From Kitasatospora sp. MAA19 (GTDB taxonomy: Bacteria; Actinomycetota; Actinomycetes; Streptomycetales; Streptomycetaceae): a stretch of 64,000 nt of DNA. The translations under genes were made by a program, and so were the position numbers. Below, piece after piece: positions 26,338 to 34,924 of this stretch. Every line of letters starts with the position of its first letter. Within the stretch, counting starts at the first letter, position 1. The notes below the pieces were generated by a model that was given only the letters and a program-made list of their open reading frames with translations, was not told the DNA's origin and made no database searches. Location: the NCBI RefSeq assembly GCF_029894125.1, contig NZ_JARXYZ010000022.1:62001-126000 (forward strand). Reading direction: 5' to 3'.

Positions 26338-27441
26338 TCAAAGGGTGGGGTGGGGCGGGTTCGACGGGCGGCGGTCGGTGGGGCGGGCCGGGGGGATGAC
26401 GGGGGCGCGGAAGTCGCGCGGGCCGGTCCACAGGGCGGGGACGGCGTCGCTGCGGCGGGCGAGTTCGTACGCCACGGTCTCGTAGTTGACCCGCCAGCCG
26501 TGGAAGTGCGGCCAGGCCTCCTCGACCGCGCGCTCGCGGGGGAAGCCGGCGGCGGTGATCATGGCGACGGCGCCGATGTACTCGGTGTAGGTCAGGCGGA
26601 TCGGGACGTCCGGGTCCGGGTCCGGGTCGAAGTCCACGCGCAGCGAGCGGCCGATGTCGCGCATCGCGGTGAAGCCCGCGCGCAGGAGCAGCCGGGCCTC
26701 GGGCGGCGCCGAGCGGGGGCAGAGGGCGAGGTGGAGGGCGGCCGCGTCCATCACCGCGATCAGGCCGACCACCCAGCTGCGGTTGGGCTGCGGGGAGCGG
26801 AAGGAGAGCAGCACGGGGTAGTTGGAGTGGCTCTCGCCGATGTCGGCGGCCAGCCGCTCCCAGTCCCGGTAGAGCTGGGGGAGGGCGGTCTCGGTGTCGA
26901 CCAGGGACTGCCGGGCGAGCAGTTCGGGGCCCCAGGCGGGCTCGCCGGCCCGGGACTGCAGGAGGGTGACCTCGGTCTCGCGGCGCTGGTAGGCGGCGTA
27001 CAGCGTCGGCAGGTAGGCGATCTGCAGCGCGATCACGAGCGGGCCGGTGGCGGCGGCCAGGAAGTCGATCACGGACAGGTGGAGCCGCTCGCCGCTGGCG
27101 AAGCCGAGGGTGAAGAGGCTGGACCCGGCCTCGCGGAAGGACACCGACCAGTTCAGGTCCGAGGTGCCGTGCAGGAGCAGGGTGTAGGCGACGAGCATGC
27201 CGCCCAGCCACACCGCGAGCATCCCGACCAGGATGAGCGGGGCCAGCCAGGTCTGGACCCGGTCCTGCGCGCGGTAGGTGTCGAAGGGCAGGGCGGACCA
27301 GCGCAGCGCCGTCCGCAGGGCCCGCCAGAGCCGGTGGACCAGCGCCGAGTACAGCCCGCGCGGGACGACCAGGGTGCGCAGGATGCTGCCGACGACGACG
27401 ATCAGCAGCAGCACGCCGGCCAGGGTGTGGATCATCCTCAT
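26338..27441 (-). CDS. Channel-like integral membrane protein
   Basis: 367 residues from ATG 27441 (an in-frame ATG at 27486 is also possible and has GAGGG upstream). The N-terminal half has hydrophobic segments IHTLAGVLLLIVVVGSILRTLVV, WLAPLILVGMLAVWLGGMLVAYTLLL and DFLAAATGPLVIALQIAYLPTLYAAY, with FREAGSSLFTLGFASG between them. That helix plus TLGF resembles a potassium-channel pore and filter (TVGYG) but is not canonical. A large cytosolic C-terminal domain follows (ETALPQLYRDWERLAADIGESHSNYPVLLSF). No regulator next to it. Ion channel is a reasonable guess, not a firm call. Confidence 0.7.
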   Translation of the reverse strand: MRMIHTLAGVLLLIVVVGSILRTLVVPRGLYSALVHRLWRALRTALRWSALPFDTYRAQDRVQTWLAPLILVGMLAVWLGGMLVAYTLLLHGTSDLNWSVSFREAGSSLFTLGFASGERLHLSVIDFLAAATGPLVIALQIAYLPTLYAAYQRRETEVTLLQSRAGEPAWGPELLARQSLVDTETALPQLYRDWERLAADIGESHSNYPVLLSFRSPQPNRSWVVGLIAVMDAAALHLALCPRSAPPEARLLLRAGFTAMRDIGRSLRVDFDPDPDPDVPIRLTYTEYIGAVAMITAAGFPRERAVEEAWPHFHGWRVNYETVAYELARRSDAVPALWTGPRDFRAPVIPPARPTDRRPSNPPHPTL

Positions 27442-27552
27442 GGCGTCATTCTGTCGGGCGCGCGGGGGAGATGAGGCATCGGGCACCCTCGACGGGCGGG
27501 CCGGCGCCGACCGGCCCCGGTCGGCGGCGGCTTCCGGGGAGCCGGGCGGCCG

Positions 27553-28329
27553 TCATTGACGCGGGACGTCGATGCCGGCCGCGCGCAGCTTCGCCTCGAC
27601 CAGGGCGTTCAACCGGGCGATGGACGGCGACTGCTCTTCCCGGTGGTGGTTCACCAGTCCGTACCGGGAGGCGGTGTCGGACCGGTACTGAACCCCGTTC
27701 GGCATCGCCAGCAGTGCGCGGTTCGCCAGCAGCTTGGCGGCCAGGGCGGACGCCAGCCCGTCGATCCGTGGGTCGTCGGGGTCCCAGGACATCGCGGCCC
27801 AGCCCCGCTTGGTCAGCTCGATCCATTCGGGGTCGTCGAGCCAGTGTTCGAGCTGGGTCAGGAAGGGGTCGAAGACCTCCGGGACCAGCGCCTGGGCCAG
27901 CACCAGGGCCTCCCGTTGGGTGGCCACGTAGTCGGGGCTGAAGTCGAGGTCGGCGAGCCGGTCCAGGACCGCGCAGGCCCGGTCGGGCAGCAGGGCCCGG
28001 TCACCTCGGGTGAGCCGGTGCAGCGTGTCGCGGCGCGCGACCAGGTCCTCGATCCGTTCGGTGAGCCGGCGATGGACGTCGTCCAGGGCGGCGGCGAACC
28101 GCTCGGGATCGGCGTCGAGCAGGTCACCGATCTCGGCCAGTGGCACGCCCGCCCCGGCCAGGGTCCGGGCCTGGACCAGCCGCAGCAGGTCGGTCGACCG
28201 GTAACGCCGGTAGCCGGAACCGTCGCGTTCCGGCTCCTGGACCAGACCGAGCCGGTGGTAGTGCCGCACCGTCTTGATCGTGACACCGGCGAACGCGGCC
28301 GCCTGACCGATCGTGAGCCCGGTCGCCAT
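27553..28329 (-). CDS. MerR family regulator
   Basis: 258 residues. The winged helix-turn-helix is LTIGQAAAFAGVTIKTVRHYHRLGLVQEPERDGSGYRRYRSTDLLRLVQARTLAGAGVPLAEIGDLLDAD (about residues 5-75), followed by a dimerisation helix and a large ligand domain. The ligand domain is of the larger antibiotic-sensing type rather than the short metal-sensing type; no cysteine pair typical of metal sensors is seen. It diverges from a serine hydrolase gene, and the intergenic region holds a perfect TTGACC/GGTCAA dyad that fits a MerR operator. Confidence 0.9.
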   Translation of the reverse strand: MATGLTIGQAAAFAGVTIKTVRHYHRLGLVQEPERDGSGYRRYRSTDLLRLVQARTLAGAGVPLAEIGDLLDADPERFAAALDDVHRRLTERIEDLVARRDTLHRLTRGDRALLPDRACAVLDRLADLDFSPDYVATQREALVLAQALVPEVFDPFLTQLEHWLDDPEWIELTKRGWAAMSWDPDDPRIDGLASALAAKLLANRALLAMPNGVQYRSDTASRYGLVNHHREEQSPSIARLNALVEAKLRAAGIDVPRQ

Positions 28330-28465
28330 CGGTTCAGCGCACCTCCGGATCGTGGGCGGCCTTCGCGCTTGCCTGGAGGTGCGGGTTGCGGGCGATCACA
28401 GGGGTGAGGGTAGCGCGCATCCGTTCGGAGCTCATCACCCTGGTCGCCGAGGCCGGCAGCCGGGG

Positions 28466-28486
28466 TTGACCTTGACCTTGGGTCAA
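28466..28486. promoter_or_regulatory. MerR-type operator between MerR and the serine hydrolase
   Basis: TTGACC (28472-28477), TTG, GGTCAA (28481-28486) form a perfect 6-bp inverted repeat with a 3-base spacer, preceded by a second TTGACC at 28466-28471. It lies 108 bp before the hydrolase start and 136 bp before the merR start. The arms themselves look like a -35 element, as in many MerR-controlled promoters. Confidence 0.65.
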
Positions 28487-28594
28487 CGTGCACGCTCATC
28501 ACATGGCCGCCGCGAAGGGGCCGGTGGCCGCCAGGGCCACCGCGGCGCTTTTGAGCCGTGCCGAACACCTACCGTCGCGAGATAGGGAACGATC

Positions 28595-29737
28595 ATGGGG
28601 GACTCCCTCCACACCATCAAGAACACCGCTGCCGCGCCGGATCGCCCCGAGCTGCGGAAGGCCCTCCAGGAGATCGTCGATTCCGGTTTCGCCGGGGTGC
28701 AGGTGCGCGTGCACGACGAGCAGGGGCAGTGGGTCGGCGCCGCCGGGGTGCGCAAGCTGGGCGAGGCCGCGAAGCCACCGACCGACGGGCACTTCCGGAT
28801 CGGCAGCATCACCAAGACCTTCATCGCGACCCTGGTGCTGCAACTGGTCGCCGAGGGCAGGATCGGGTTGGACACCCCGGCGGACGACTACCTGCCCGAG
28901 TTCGGCCTCGACCGCCGGATCACGGTGCGGATGCTGCTCCAGCACACCAGCGGGTTGTTCAGCTTCACCGGCGAGGTCTACGAGGACGGGACGGTCGTGC
29001 CCGGCGGAGTCCCCGGGGTGGGCAAGGAGTGGGCGGACAATCAGTTCCGCACCTACCGGCCGGAGGAGCTGGTGCGGCTGGCGCTGGCCAAGCCGGCGCG
29101 GTTCGAGCCAGGGGCGGACTGGAACTACTCCAACACCAACTACGTGCTGGCCGGGCTGCTGGTGGAGAAGGCCACCGGCCGCTCCTGCGCCGAGGAGATG
29201 CAGCGGCTGATCCTGGGTCCGCTCGGGCTGACCGGCACCGTGCTGCCGGGCGCCTCGCCGGAGATCCCCCGGCCGCACGCCCACGGCTACTACGGGTTCG
29301 AGGACGCCGGCCGGTGGAAGGTGATCGACACCACCCGCTTCAACCCCTCCTGGATCTCCGCGGCCGGCGACATGATCTCGACCAGCCAGGACCTCCACAC
29401 GTTCTTCTCCGCGCTGATGAGCGGCAGGCTCCTGCCGGCCCCGTTGCTGGCCGAGATGTGCACGCCGCACCCCAAGATGGGCTACGGGCTGGGGGTGTTC
29501 GTGGAGGAGACGGACGGCGGTGGCACCATCCTCCAGCACAACGGCGGCTTCTGGGGCTGGGCGTCGCTGATGTACAGCACGCCCGACGGCCGTAGGACCC
29601 TGACCGGCTCGCTGACCTTCGGGGGCGCCGAGCTCGGCTGGGCCGCCCTGGCCGCGGTGTTCGAGAAGGTGAAGCAGCGGCTCGTCACGGAGGTGTTCTG
29701 CGGCGGGCAGACCGGGCCGGCCCGGCCGACGGACTGA
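28595..29737 (+). CDS. Serine hydrolase of the beta-lactamase/DD-peptidase family
   Basis: 380 residues, class C-like fold. The SxxK motif is Ser71-Ile-Thr-Lys74, the YxN motif is in GADWNYSNTNYVLAGLLVEKATG, and the third box appears as LQHNGGFWGWASL. No signal peptide is present, unlike secreted beta-lactamases, so it is more likely an intracellular esterase or D-amino-acid peptidase of the EstB/AmpC-like group. ATG 28595 begins MGDSLHTIKN. It diverges from a MerR regulator that probably induces it. Confidence 0.87.
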   Translation: MGDSLHTIKNTAAAPDRPELRKALQEIVDSGFAGVQVRVHDEQGQWVGAAGVRKLGEAAKPPTDGHFRIGSITKTFIATLVLQLVAEGRIGLDTPADDYLPEFGLDRRITVRMLLQHTSGLFSFTGEVYEDGTVVPGGVPGVGKEWADNQFRTYRPEELVRLALAKPARFEPGADWNYSNTNYVLAGLLVEKATGRSCAEEMQRLILGPLGLTGTVLPGASPEIPRPHAHGYYGFEDAGRWKVIDTTRFNPSWISAAGDMISTSQDLHTFFSALMSGRLLPAPLLAEMCTPHPKMGYGLGVFVEETDGGGTILQHNGGFWGWASLMYSTPDGRRTLTGSLTFGGAELGWAALAAVFEKVKQRLVTEVFCGGQTGPARPTD

Positions 29738-29761
29738 GCACCCCGGACCTCCGACGGGCAA

Positions 29762-29799
29762 GCGAGGCGGGCGCGGACCCGGGGCCGCTCCCGCCTCGC
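29762..29799. terminator. Terminator hairpin between convergent genes
   Basis: A perfect 10-bp stem, GCGAGGCGGG (29762-29771) with CCCGCCTCGC (29790-29799) and an 18-base loop, lies between the serine hydrolase and the convergent small secreted protein. Confidence 0.65.
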
Positions 29800-29830
29800 C
29801 GATGGCTACGGTTCCGTCACCGCACCCTGC

Positions 29831-30196
29831 TCAGTTGGCCGGGCCGCACACCCAGTTCGGGTTGCCCGACGACCACACGCAGGCGGACAGGCTGTTGCCC
29901 GGGCCGTCGTAGATCCAGGGCGACTGGGCGCCGCTGCCGGTCGGTCCGTACACCCAGCTGGAGGTGTTCCAGCTGTAGATGCCGAAGGAACAGCCGCCGC
30001 TGTTGGCGATCGGGTCGTTCGCCATGTAGTCGTGGCCGCTCATGAGCTGGACCTTCTCCAGCGCTTGGCAGCCGCCGCCGTTGGTGACGGTCCAGGTGCC
30101 CTCGGCCGCGTAGGCCGAGGTTGTGGCACCCAATCCGAGCGCGGCAGCCGCGAAGGTGACGGCCACTGCGCGCTTCGTCGTCCTGGTGAGTCGCAT
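29831..30196 (-). CDS. Small secreted protein, unknown function
   Basis: 121 residues with a strong Sec signal: MRLTRTTKRAVAVTFAAAALGLGATTSAYA, cleavage after AYA. The mature part (about 90 residues) begins AEGTWTVTNGGGCQALEKVQ and is rich in aromatic and small residues (SFGIYSWNTSSWVYGPTGSG, PWIYDGPGNSLSACVWSSGNPNWVCGPAN), with four cysteines likely to pair. It looks like a small beta-fold binding domain. GGGGGAG lies 4 bases before ATG 30196. It sits downstream of the NB-ARC regulator on the same strand, which may control it. No catalytic residues are evident. Confidence 0.75.
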   Translation of the reverse strand: MRLTRTTKRAVAVTFAAAALGLGATTSAYAAEGTWTVTNGGGCQALEKVQLMSGHDYMANDPIANSGGCSFGIYSWNTSSWVYGPTGSGAQSPWIYDGPGNSLSACVWSSGNPNWVCGPAN

Positions 30197-30364
30197 GGAG
30201 CTCCCCCAATTACTCGGTCTGGCCCCGGACTCGGTGCCGGGGCGTCGTGACACCGGGTGTCGGCCCGGTGTGGAGGTGCTGGCGCCGCCGAGGAGGCTCG
30301 GCCGCAGGGGCACGGCGTCCGTCGCGGTGGCGTCTGCGGCCCATGGTGTTCCTCTCTCCCGCGC

Positions 30365-30430
30365 ACAGGACAGCCATGAAGCTCTCGCCTTAAACAGGAC
30401 AGCCCTTGGACCCGGTTGAACAGGACAGCC
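30365..30430. repeat. Three exact 11-bp direct repeats (ACAGGACAGCC)
   Basis: Copies at 30365-30375, 30394-30404 and 30420-30430, in the 275-bp gap between the NB-ARC regulator gene and the small secreted protein gene. The last two extend further (AACAGGACAGCCC). They could be direct-repeat binding sites upstream of the secreted-protein gene, in the manner of SARP or AfsR targets. Confidence 0.7.
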
Positions 30431-30471
30431 CGTGGACGCGGCCCGGTTCGCCCGCGCGGACCGTGTCCCGG

Positions 30472-32826
30472 TCACGGTTGTCGGGCGGTGTTCGTGTCCA
30501 GACGGGCGCGTACGGCGTCGGCGTCGCGATGCTGCAGGTGTTCGAGGATGGCGAGGCTCTGGGTCCAGGCGTGCCGGGCGGCCTCGGTGTCGCCGAGCGC
30601 GAGGTGGGCGTCGCCGATGTGGGTGTGAATCTCGGCCTGGAGGAAGTAGTCCCCGGCGGCTTGGCGCAGGCGCAGTGACTCGTGGTACGCGGGGAGCGCC
30701 TGCTCGTACTCGCCGAGGTGGTGGTGGATGTAGCCGATGCTGTCCCAGATGGAGGACTGGGCGGGCAGGCTGCCGCAGCTGCGCGCGAGTTCCAGGGCGC
30801 GTAGGCCGTACGGAAGGGCCTCGCGGGCCCGGCCGAGTCGCGTCAGGTACCAGCTGACGAGGTTGAGGGCGAGGGCCTGTCCGGAGGAGTCCCCGGTGGA
30901 CTCGAACAGTGCCAGTGCCCGGTGGGCCTCGGCCACCGCCTCTGCGTAAGCGTGTTCCTCACCGTGGGTGATGGCGATGTCGAGCTGGGTCTTTCCCTGA
31001 CACGTCAGCTCCCCGAGGGTGCCGAACAGGTCGCAGGCGAGGCGCAGTTCGAGGTGGGCTTGGGGTTGGCGGCCCTGAGAACGGTGCACCTGGCCGAGCC
31101 AGCGGTGCGCGTGTGCCTGCCGGGCGAGGTCCGCAGCGCGCTCAGCGGCTCCCAGCGCGGTCTCGCTGACCTGCTGCCACTGCTGCCACAGCCCCGACTT
31201 CTGCAGGTAGGACACCTGCGCGGCGGCGAGCTGCCAGGCGTGATCGTCGTACCCCGCCCGGTGGGCCCACGAGACGAGCTGCTCGACCACGGATTGTTCG
31301 TCCTGGTACCAGGCGAGGGCCTGCCCGCGGTCGGTGAGAACCTCGGGCGTCACCCCGACGGCCGGCGCCGGGAGGTCGAGCGGATGCCACGAGGCGTCGT
31401 CGGCGTAGGCGAGGGAACCGGCCCGGTGCGCGGTGCAGAGGTAGTGGTCGAGCATCCGCCGTGACGCCTCGGTCTGCGTGCTCGTGGAGTCGGTGGCGAC
31501 CAGCTCGGCGGCGTAGGCGCGCAGCAGGTCGTGGAAGGTGTACCAGTCCCGGTCCACCGCGGTGATCAGATGGGCGCGATGGAGTTCGTCCAGCAGGCGG
31601 CGGGTCTCGGCGAGCGGCAGGCCCGCGAGGCTCACGGCCGCGGCTGCGCTGATGCGCGGACCCGGGTGCAGACCGAGCAGGCGGAACAGGCGGGCGGCCT
31701 GCGGGGCGAGGGCGTGGTAGGACCAGGAGAGCACCGCCCGGACGTCGGCCTGGCTGTCGTCGGCCGACAGCAGGTCCAAGCGGGCGCGGGTGTCGTGCAG
31801 TTCGCGGGTCCAGGTGCTCAGCGGGGTGTCGGCGCGCTCGGCCGCACGTGCGGCGGCGATGTTCAGGGCCAGCGGCAGCCGGGCGCACAGATCGATCAGC
31901 TCGTCGGCCACGTCCGGTTGGCCCAGTACGGCCTCGGGGCCCATGCGGCGGGCGAGCAGTTCGCGGGCCTCCTCGCGGGAGAGCACGTCGAGGGCGAGCG
32001 GGACGGCGCCGTCGAGGGCGACGAGGCCGGGCATCCGGTTTCGGCTGGTGACCAGAACGAGGCAGGTGTCCGAGCCGGGGAGCAGCGGGCGGACCTGTGC
32101 TGCCTCGCGGGCGTTGTCGAGGACGATCAGTGTCCGGGTGCCGGCGAGACGGCTGCGGTAGAGCGCGAGTCGTCCGTCCGGGTCGGCGGGGATGCGTGGG
32201 GCCGGAACGCCGAGCGCGTCCAGGAAGCCGCGGGCCACGTTCGCGGGCTCGGTCGGGGGTCCGGCGGGGTCGAAGCCGCGCAGGTTGGCGAAGAGCTGGC
32301 CGTCGGGGAAGCGGTGGGCGACCCGGTGTGCGAAGTGCACGGCCAAGGAGGTCTTGCCCACTCCGGCGGTGCCGGCGATCGCCGAGATCACGACCGCGCC
32401 GCAGCTGGGAATCCGATCGCCCAGCAGCTCGTCGAGCTCCTGGAGCTCGCGGGTTCGCCCGGTGAAATGCCGCGCCGCGGCAGGCAGTTGCCGCGGCACC
32501 CCGTTCGGGCCGCGGGTCCGCGCCCCGCGATGGACCCGCAGACAGGCATCCCGCCACTGGGCGGCCTCGGCCCCCTCCAGCCCGAGCGCCCGTACGATCG
32601 CCACCACGAGGTCGAGGTCCAGGCGGCGGCGCCCGGGCTTGAAGGCGTCCACGACGGTGAAGGGCGAGACGACGCGCGCTGGCCTCATGAACGGTCCGGC
32701 CCGCTTGGCCAGCGACCGGTAGGACGGCATCCCCGCCCACGCGCGCAGCTCCCCGAGCATGCCGATGAACTCCGTCAGATCGGCCGCGTTGCCGGGATCC
32801 GGCATACGGCTCCGCTGCTCACTCAC
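30472..32826 (-). CDS. NB-ARC/TPR regulator, AfsR-like without a SARP domain
   Basis: 784 residues. An N-terminal helical DNA-binding-like domain (LTEFIGMLGELRAWAGMPSYRSLAKRAG, then KPGRRRLDLDLVVAIVRALGL) precedes an NB-ARC STAND ATPase: FTGRTRELQELDELL, P-loop AIAGTAGVGKTSLAVHFAH, TLIVLDNAR (Walker B) and LVTSRNR. A winged helix and about seven C-terminal tetratricopeptide repeats follow (LYADDASW to LAILEHLQHRDADAV). The GTG at 32826 has GGGGGA upstream; longer in-frame starts are less likely. STAND proteins switch on when ligand binds the TPR half. Genes for two secreted proteins flank it, so it may govern exported products. Confidence 0.85.
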   Translation of the reverse strand: MSEQRSRMPDPGNAADLTEFIGMLGELRAWAGMPSYRSLAKRAGPFMRPARVVSPFTVVDAFKPGRRRLDLDLVVAIVRALGLEGAEAAQWRDACLRVHRGARTRGPNGVPRQLPAAARHFTGRTRELQELDELLGDRIPSCGAVVISAIAGTAGVGKTSLAVHFAHRVAHRFPDGQLFANLRGFDPAGPPTEPANVARGFLDALGVPAPRIPADPDGRLALYRSRLAGTRTLIVLDNAREAAQVRPLLPGSDTCLVLVTSRNRMPGLVALDGAVPLALDVLSREEARELLARRMGPEAVLGQPDVADELIDLCARLPLALNIAAARAAERADTPLSTWTRELHDTRARLDLLSADDSQADVRAVLSWSYHALAPQAARLFRLLGLHPGPRISAAAAVSLAGLPLAETRRLLDELHRAHLITAVDRDWYTFHDLLRAYAAELVATDSTSTQTEASRRMLDHYLCTAHRAGSLAYADDASWHPLDLPAPAVGVTPEVLTDRGQALAWYQDEQSVVEQLVSWAHRAGYDDHAWQLAAAQVSYLQKSGLWQQWQQVSETALGAAERAADLARQAHAHRWLGQVHRSQGRQPQAHLELRLACDLFGTLGELTCQGKTQLDIAITHGEEHAYAEAVAEAHRALALFESTGDSSGQALALNLVSWYLTRLGRAREALPYGLRALELARSCGSLPAQSSIWDSIGYIHHHLGEYEQALPAYHESLRLRQAAGDYFLQAEIHTHIGDAHLALGDTEAARHAWTQSLAILEHLQHRDADAVRARLDTNTARQP

Positions 32827-33075
32827 GTTGTCCCCCGACCCGTGGTGCCGTGTTCCTGACAGCCTGAGTCTACGAGCGAGCTGCCGGGGTGTGTGGGGTT
32901 GTGTGGGAAACAGGACTTCAGCCGACCGCCCCGGGCAGCATGGACCCGCCACTTCACGTGCGATCAGCGCACGCACGGACGGGATGACCGAAGCACCAGC
33001 CGATCACCTCTGACCGGGCCACGTGCTCATCTCGCCGTGAGCCTCGGCTCGGCCACACGAGAAAGAGGACCTCCG

Positions 33076-33684
33076 TTGAAGCTCCGTACCCTCGGCTCCG
33101 CAGCCACCGCCATAGCCCTGGCCGCCGGCCTCGGCATGGCCAACGTCGGGACCGCCGACGCCGGGACCGCCGACCTCGGGACGGCCCACGCCAGCGCCAG
33201 CACCAGGGCCTACTACTGGATGTCCGCGCACACCTACACCTTCGTGTCCTGGTCGCCCGACGCCGGTGACTCCTGCCTGGACGACTCCAACAACGGCGAC
33301 GGCACCGACAACCTGCGCGCCTTCACCTGCAACGGCATGGCCTGGCAGAAGTGGAAGGTCACCGAGTACGCCAACGGCTGGGCGCAGCTCATGAACCTGG
33401 CCACCGGTCGGTGCCTGGACTACTCCAACGACGGCAACCACTTCGGCCTGCGGACCTACGAGTGCAACGGCCCCAGCTTCAACTCGGGCTTCCAGCAGTG
33501 GGCCATGGTCAACCGCTACACCGCGGCCGGCGCCTACGAGTCGGTCCTGAAGAGCGGCCGCTGGGAGGAGGACAACACGGACATGTGCCTCGACGTCTCC
33601 AACGTGGGCACCCGCGGCTATCCCTGTAACGGTCCCTCCCAGGATTCCGGCTACCAGGGCTGGACCGTCCTCGACCAGACCTGA
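33076..33684 (+). CDS. Secreted ricin-B-type lectin-like protein
   Basis: 202 residues. The TTG at 33076 is chosen because AGAGGA precedes it and it gives a signal peptide MKLRTLGSAATAIALAAGLGMANVG, followed by a short repetitive stretch (GTADAGTADLGTAHAS). The mature domain looks like a beta-trefoil: three W/C-rich modules with QxW-type ends (GMAWQKWKV, FNSGFQQWAM, DSGYQGWTVL) and the CLD motif (SCLDDSN, RCLDYSN, MCLDVSN). It probably binds carbohydrate outside the cell. It diverges from the NB-ARC regulator. The 3' end runs straight into a 21-bp hairpin terminator. Confidence 0.8.
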   Translation: MKLRTLGSAATAIALAAGLGMANVGTADAGTADLGTAHASASTRAYYWMSAHTYTFVSWSPDAGDSCLDDSNNGDGTDNLRAFTCNGMAWQKWKVTEYANGWAQLMNLATGRCLDYSNDGNHFGLRTYECNGPSFNSGFQQWAMVNRYTAAGAYESVLKSGRWEEDNTDMCLDVSNVGTRGYPCNGPSQDSGYQGWTVLDQT

Positions 33685-33695
33685 CCCACGGCACA

Positions 33696-33739
33696 CGGCA
33701 CCGGCCTCCCCCGTCCCAGGACGGGGGAGGCCGGTGCCG
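33696..33739 (+). terminator. Very strong terminator after the lectin gene
   Basis: A perfect 21-bp stem, arms 33696-33716 and 33719-33739 with only a 2-base gap (the closing pairs will open into a small loop). The arm begins CGGCACCGGCCTCC. It is the strongest hairpin in the window. Confidence 0.9.
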
Positions 33740-33785
33740 CTCGCAGGGCGCAAGGTGATCAAGCGGACCGAGGGGGCGGCAAGCA

Positions 33786-34772
33786 GTGCGAGTGGCTGTA
33801 GTGGCGTTCGGGGCACGGGACTTGGCCAACGTGCGGTTCGCGATCTCGCCGATCCAGCACCTGGTGATCGGGCTCCAACAGGACAGCGGGGCTCCGCTGC
33901 CGGCCCGGCGGTGGTGGCGCTCGGTCCGCTCCCGTGTGCCCGGCCGGGCCCTACCGCTGATCGAGCTGGTCGCGGCCCATCCGCTGTACCTCCCGGACTT
34001 CCTGACGCCCCCGATACCACTGGTCCCGGGCGGTGTGTCGATCGCCGACGAACTGGACGTGATCAGCGCGGTCAGCACGGAGCAGGTGCACGGTGAGCTG
34101 TGCCGGTACGCCGAGTTGGGTCCCACCCCGAGACCGGTGGCGCAGCTGTTGGACGGTGGCTCCGCACAGGTGAACCGTCTGATCCAGGCCGTCCACGCCC
34201 TCTACCGCGCCTGTCTGGCCGACGACTGGCCCGACATGGTCAAGCGGCTCAACGCCGACATCAGCATGCGCCGGGGCACCCTCGGAGATCAGGGGACGGG
34301 AAGGATGCTGGCCGACGTCCACCAGGCGTTCAGCGACCCCACGCGCTTCCAGCTCACCCTCCAGGGCACCGCCCCGACCGTCCCGGAGCACCTGAAGCGC
34401 AGCGCCGCGGCCGGATTCGTGTTGTCCCCCAACCTGTTCCTCGGCGGCATGATCTCCCCGTCGATCGCCAGCCCGTGGCAGCAGCCCCTGTTCGCCTACA
34501 CCGCCTCCGAGGCCGTCCAGCCGCCGCCCCCCGCGGTCGACGGCCTGACCGCGCTCATCGGCAAAGGGAAAGCCGCCGCGCTGCGGGCGATCGGCGCGGG
34601 ATGCACCACCACCGAGCTCGCCGTCCGCCTCGGAGTGAGCGCCCCCGCCGCTTCCCAGCACACCGCCACCCTGCGCGCGGCCGGAATGATCACGTCGATC
34701 CGCGACGGACAGTGTGTCGTCCACACCCTCACCCCCCTCGGGACCGGCCTGCTCACGGCCAACCCGCTCTGA
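33786..34772 (+). CDS. ArsR-like winged-helix regulator with large N-terminal domain
   Basis: 328 residues. The winged helix is at the C-terminus (about 255-325): LTALIGKGKAAALRAIGAGCTTTELAVRLGVSAPAASQHTATLRAAGMITSIRDGQCVVHTLTPLG. The long N-terminal part has FAISPIQHLVIGLQQ and LPDFLTPPIPL, the streptomycete ArsR/DUF5937 type layout. The GTG at 33786 gives MRVAVVAFGARDLANVRFAISP, where family similarity starts. No metal-binding cysteines are obvious. It is followed, about 150 bp later, by an NCS2 permease on the same strand, its possible target. Confidence 0.82.
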   Translation: MRVAVVAFGARDLANVRFAISPIQHLVIGLQQDSGAPLPARRWWRSVRSRVPGRALPLIELVAAHPLYLPDFLTPPIPLVPGGVSIADELDVISAVSTEQVHGELCRYAELGPTPRPVAQLLDGGSAQVNRLIQAVHALYRACLADDWPDMVKRLNADISMRRGTLGDQGTGRMLADVHQAFSDPTRFQLTLQGTAPTVPEHLKRSAAAGFVLSPNLFLGGMISPSIASPWQQPLFAYTASEAVQPPPPAVDGLTALIGKGKAAALRAIGAGCTTTELAVRLGVSAPAASQHTATLRAAGMITSIRDGQCVVHTLTPLGTGLLTANPL

Positions 34773-34924
34773 CGGCTCGCCCCGACGCCGAGGACGAGCA
34801 CCGCGCCGCGCCGACCGGTGACGCCGAGGTGGCCCCCGAGCGGGGCGTGTGGACGTAGGAGCGCCTGGCACCCCTGACAATGGTCCGGAAGTTCTTGAAC
34901 GTACAGAGAAAGCGAAACCTCACC

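Noticed and set aside
30472..32826. SARP pathway activator with an antibiotic gene cluster
   Set aside because: The N-terminal domain lacks a SARP-type BTAD/winged helix and no polyketide or peptide synthetase lies within the window.
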